The position numbers and the translations under genes were made by a program. The notes under the pieces are model-generated. The model saw only the letters and a program-made list of their open reading frames with translations. It ran no database searches and was not told where the DNA came from. This document shows positions 60,866 through 64,000 of a stretch of DNA of 64,000 nucleotides, piece by piece. Source of the stretch: Aquarana catesbeiana (taxonomy: Eukaryota > Chordata > Amphibia > Anura > Ranidae); the NCBI RefSeq assembly GCF_042186555.1, contig NC_133325.1:293466609-293530608 (forward strand), read 5' to 3'. Positions within the stretch are counted from its first letter, which is position 1, and each line of letters opens with the position of its first letter.

Positions 60866-60881
60866 GAAAGGAGAGTTAAGA

Positions 60882-61260
60882 GTCCAGGATAACACCTAGC
60901 ACGCTGACATTTGGGGATGAGTGGATGATTGTGCCATTGCTCTTGACAGAGAAGTCAGGGGAAGAGGCATGTGGAGGAGGAAATATTATAAGCTTGGTTT
61001 TGGACAAGTTAAGTTTGAGGCAGTGGTGTAGCATCCATCCAGATATGTCTGTTAGTAAGTTAGTGATGTGTGAGGAGACTGATGGAGTGAGTTGAGTGGT
61101 GGAGAGATAGATTTGCGTATCGTCAGCATAGAAATGATATTGAAGGCCGTGTGATGCAATCAGCTGACCCAGGGAAGAGGTGTAGATTGAAAATAAAAGA
61201 GGTCAAAGAACAGAACCTTTGGGGACCCTGACAGAGAAGGGAAGAGGAGTGGAGAAAGTA
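60882..61260 (-). pseudogene. LINE reverse transcriptase fragment
   Basis: The minus strand encodes VPKGSVL (RT box 4 area), then FYADDTQIYLS with the YADD catalytic box at 61130-61119, then LNLSKTKLIIF and VLGVILDS. One stop follows VPKGSVL. This order is typical of L2/CR1-group non-LTR RTs; finer assignment needs a tree. Confidence 0.8.
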
Positions 61261-61270
61261 GAATTTATAC

Positions 61271-61760
61271 TGTTATAAGTTATAAGTTATACTGAAGAAA
61301 TCACTGTTTGTTCCTCTGTGCTGAGTGGGTCTAATAGGAGTGGTTTCATAATTATCAGCCAGCTGTGCAACTGCAGGGCACTAATGAGGAAAGCTGCTGG
61401 GCCTGCATCCCCTAAGATGTGTTCCCATTGGGAGTATCTCACCAAAAATTACATTTTTGTTGCGGGGGATGCCTGAAATCTGACTTGTATCTTAGGCAGA
61501 CTTCTGGGAAAAATGGTGAAACAATCACACAAGCAGGAAATGAAGTTTCTGGGGGGTGGTCAGTGCACATTCTATGTACAGAACAACTCCAGGTAGCCAT
61601 ATTGCATTTACAAATAATTACAGCGGCTGCATATTGAAAAGGAAAGGTCATTTTTAATAACATTCAATTACAATATGACTTGTGTTGCAATTGTATACAC
61701 TATATTATTTTTTCTTTATGTGCTATTTTTTTCCCCCATGAAAGTGGAGTTACCCTTTAA
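61271..61760. mobile_element. TTAA repeat, right end preserved
   Basis: The right tip (tgaaagtggagttaccctttaa) ends at TTAA 61757-61760, which is also the left TTAA of the next element. The body is non-coding and I recognise it as a ranid repeat. The left end is not clear. Confidence 0.5.
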
Positions 61761-62424
61761 CCATTTGCCGACCGGCTCACACCGATATACGTCGGCAAAG
61801 TGGCATGGGTGCGCAAAACACCGTACCCGTACGTCACTGCGTTATCCGCGGCTAGCAGGCACCCGCACGCCGCTGCGTGCCACAGGTCTCGCAGACTCGA
61901 TATCCACCGGTGGCCCCAAAATAGTGTCAAAAGTGTCCGATCTGTCCGCCGCAATGTCTCAGTCACAATAAAAATCGCAGATCGCTGCCATTACTAATAA
62001 ATAAAAAATTAATAAAAATGCCATAAATCTATCCCCTGTTTTGTAGACGCGATAACTTTTGCGCAAACCAATCAATATACGCTTATTGTGATTTTTTTTT
62101 ACCAAAAATATGTAGAAGAATACATATTGGCCTAAACTGAGGAAAAAATTTGGTTTTTTTTATATATTTTTTGGGGATATTTATTATAGCAAAAAGTAAA
62201 AAATATTGCTTTTTTTTTCAAAATTGTCGCTTTAAAAAAAACTGCAGAGGTGATCAAATACCACAAAAAAAAAGCTTTATTTGTGGGTAAAAAAGGACAT
62301 AAATTTTGTTTGGGTACAACATCGCATGACCGCGCAATTGTCATTTAGAGTGACACAGCGCCGAATCGCAAAAAAAAGGGCTTGGTTAGGAAGGGGTAAA
62401 TCCTTCCGGGGCTGAAGTGGTTAA
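61757..62424 (-). mobile_element. TTAA-flanked element of the CCACTT family, complete copy
   Basis: TTAACCATTTGCCGACCGGC at the left and GGGGCTGAAGTGGTTAA at the right. The body is the reverse complement of 2930-3861 and of 10257-10880 (for example ataacttttgcgcaaacca against tggtttgcgcaaaagttat). At 668 bp it is the only uninterrupted copy in the window. No transposase. Confidence 0.88.
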
Positions 62425-62511
62425 GCTTTCACAATAAAACCTGGAAGCTGATTGTTTTTTATGCATTGATGCATCAGATTTTGCACTCTCAGTTTTAGTA
62501 AATAACCCCCA
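62425..62511. mobile_element. Truncated MITE with tttagtaaat end
   Basis: gattttgcactctcagttttagtaaat corresponds to the right end of the MITE at 34077-34250; the left half is missing, cut at the junction with the TTAA element. Confidence 0.6.
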
Positions 62512-63489
62512 TTATGTGTTAACATTTATTAAGTCCACTTTATGCGTATGTGGAATTTACTAAAAAAAAAGGTAAAATTTACAAATAAAGCATCTTTACG
62601 ACTGATTGAAAGAGCTGAAAATAAAAATGTTATAGAAAGTTGAGCTGTGGGTGAAATTTTTGATCAAAAAATTGACGTGGCAGAGAAAAAAGGTCTATTG
62701 GAGGATATACCATCTCCGTACTACTATGCAGAGAAACTAAAGACAGTGAATATGTTATGTACCTCCCCAAACTCTTCAAAGTAATAATACATTGGTCACG
62801 GACTGGTGTGAATGGTTCACTGTTCCTTGAAAAGTTATGCTCAATATTTCAGCATTGTTTGAAACATATGTTATATGAAGTTAATGGCTAGGCACACACA
62901 GGCAAATTTTGCTAGGTCGTTCATGCTGCTAAAGTCGCTCCCAGTTGTCCGTGATTAATCACCAGTGATTGCTACACATGCAGTTGGAGCATTTTGCTAT
63001 CATTAGCAGTTAGTCACAACTACATGCTACACTCAATTGTTCCCAATGTGTAGCAAGCACTTGCAATTAATCGCTGGCCGATCAGGGGTGATGATCGATC
63101 TAGAAAAGATGACCTATGTGAACCCAGGCTTCATCCTATAATTTACTTAATCGGACTCAAAACAGATCTCTTCATACATCACTAGAATGTTGCACTTTAA
63201 TGGCTAAGTAAATTAAGACCCACAGAATCATTCTGAAAATACATAGCCATATGCAGTATATTGAGCCTAGAAACACTTAGCATTAAAAACAGCAAATGAC
63301 AACATGAAATACTATTATGTTGTGGGATAAACTAGTGGAAGAAATTCTGTAAAGGCTGTGGCATTTAGCAACCACGTTCAAATACTTAGAAAGCCGGTCA
63401 TACCATTAATAAGAAAAATGTTTTGAAAGAAAAAAATGGGTATTCAAAGGGTGTTGAAGCCTTCTATCAGAATGATTCACCAATAGACT
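62512..63489. other. Anonymous sequence
   Basis: No gene or repeat recognised. Confidence 0.5.
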
Positions 63490-64000
63490 TGTATTCTAAT
63501 AAAATGTGTCTGTATTACAAATTCATTAAAAGAGTTATTCTGGGGTAATCACCCCCTAAAAACATGAGACTACTGAGCACACCATATTCATTATTGCAGC
63601 CCCAGTTTAGAGGCCCTCCCCTATACAATATCATACAGTAACGGGAATGGAAAAAACATCACATATATCGTGAAAAAGAGGGAGAAGGATTCCTCAGCTG
63701 ACGCGTTTCGCACAATAGGCTTTTTCAGGGATTCAATGGTTGCAGCTGAGTATGGTTGCTGGGAAGAAAAAAACACATATAATAGTACAGAATCAAATTT
63801 ATAGTATACAATAAACAGTACTGCAATACAACTTAGGAAACTTACAAAAGATATCAAGGACAGTAGACCATGTCCATCCCTGAAGGATCAGGTTAACAAT
63901 CATTTGTGATCTCACCCAATGTGGTCAAAAATGCGAGTGGTGCAAGATGCCGTACCATTAGTAAATTAATTTGACTTCATGGTGCGCTACAATTAGTATG
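63490..64000 (-). mobile_element. Probable Penelope-like element terminal region, cut by window end
   Basis: A hammerhead-like tip at 63690-63733 (minus strand) sits amid A/T-rich sequence with AATAAA-like phrases. The element may continue beyond 64000. No coding sequence is visible here. Confidence 0.4.
63690..63733 (-). ncRNA. Degenerate hammerhead-like motif
   Basis: Minus strand: ctgaaaa (CUGAUGA with two changes), a short stem region gcctattgtgc, intact GAAA, then cgcgtcagc. Same order as the PLE copies at 56.2 and 60.8 kb, but with a different stem, so probably another PLE family. Confidence 0.45.

Larger units (their letters stand above)
55113..61270 (-). mobile_element. L2/CR1-group LINE split by a Penelope-like element
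   Basis: On the minus strand RT sequence (61260-60882) joins, across the 5-kb insertion, to the C-terminal domain (55726-55334) and a 3' end with gcgctataaat-type sequence and an ATT/AAGAAT-rich tail at 55113-55145. The host sequence reads continuously when 55911-60865 and one 16-bp duplicate are left out. 5'-truncated before RT domain 5. Confidence 0.8.

Noticed and set aside
1..64000. Search for host exons or tRNA genes
   Set aside because: No splice-bounded conserved coding stretch, tRNA box A/B pair or rRNA sequence was recognised; small exons cannot be excluded by eye.

Overview
The window is non-coding DNA from a large vertebrate genome, almost certainly a ranid (true) frog. I infer this from several dispersed repeat families I recognise as typical of ranid genomes: TTAA-flanked elements with CCACTT ends, elements beginning GGGATGAGC, TTAA elements with CCTCCCTGGC ends, and 'tttactaaa' MITEs. 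I found no host exon, tRNA, rRNA or CRISPR array. Nearly all recognisable coding sequence is the debris of transposable elements.

Layout. 1-9.7 kb: mostly anonymous sequence, with a TTAA element (2047-3861) that holds a nested hAT-like element and abuts a second TTAA MITE. 9.7-14 kb: a foldback element, TTAA elements and a hAT MITE with a perfect 8-bp duplication. 16.2-21.6 kb: a nearly complete but frameshifted Ngaro/DIRS-type tyrosine-recombinase retrotransposon with the diagnostic split repeats A1-genes-B1-A2-B2. 22.5-29.5 kb: hAT and TTAA MITEs, two of which share one TTAA. 29.8-32.2 kb: a TTAA element swollen by about 1.5 kb of decamer-based minisatellite. 33-36.3 kb: Penelope-like element (PLE) ends, one pair head to head, and an L1-like 3' end. 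37.6-42.4 kb: hAT MITE, CR1-like relic, and a Tc1/mariner element containing another Tc1 copy, a 0.6-kb palindrome, a PLE end and a GGGATGAGC element. 43.3-46.9 kb: a composite hAT-like element with further nesting. 48.15-51.4 kb: a 5'-truncated L1-like LINE with matching target-site duplications, split by a 2-kb hAT element. 52.4-53.1 kb: a foldback. 55.1-61.3 kb: an L2/CR1-group LINE split by a 5-kb PLE that has 1.8-kb inverted arms, an intact GIY-YIG endonuclease ORF and a 16-bp duplication. 61.3-64 kb: TTAA repeats and one more PLE end.

The genes do not form a pathway; the window is a stack of insertions whose order can be read from their duplications. The most notable signals are the PLE with inverted terminal repeats and degenerate hammerhead-ribozyme-like motifs, the textbook Ngaro split-repeat layout, the repeated use of one TTAA by neighbouring elements, and minisatellites that grew inside DNA transposons. 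I did not see a clearly new biological system. All family assignments come from reading motifs, without database searches.
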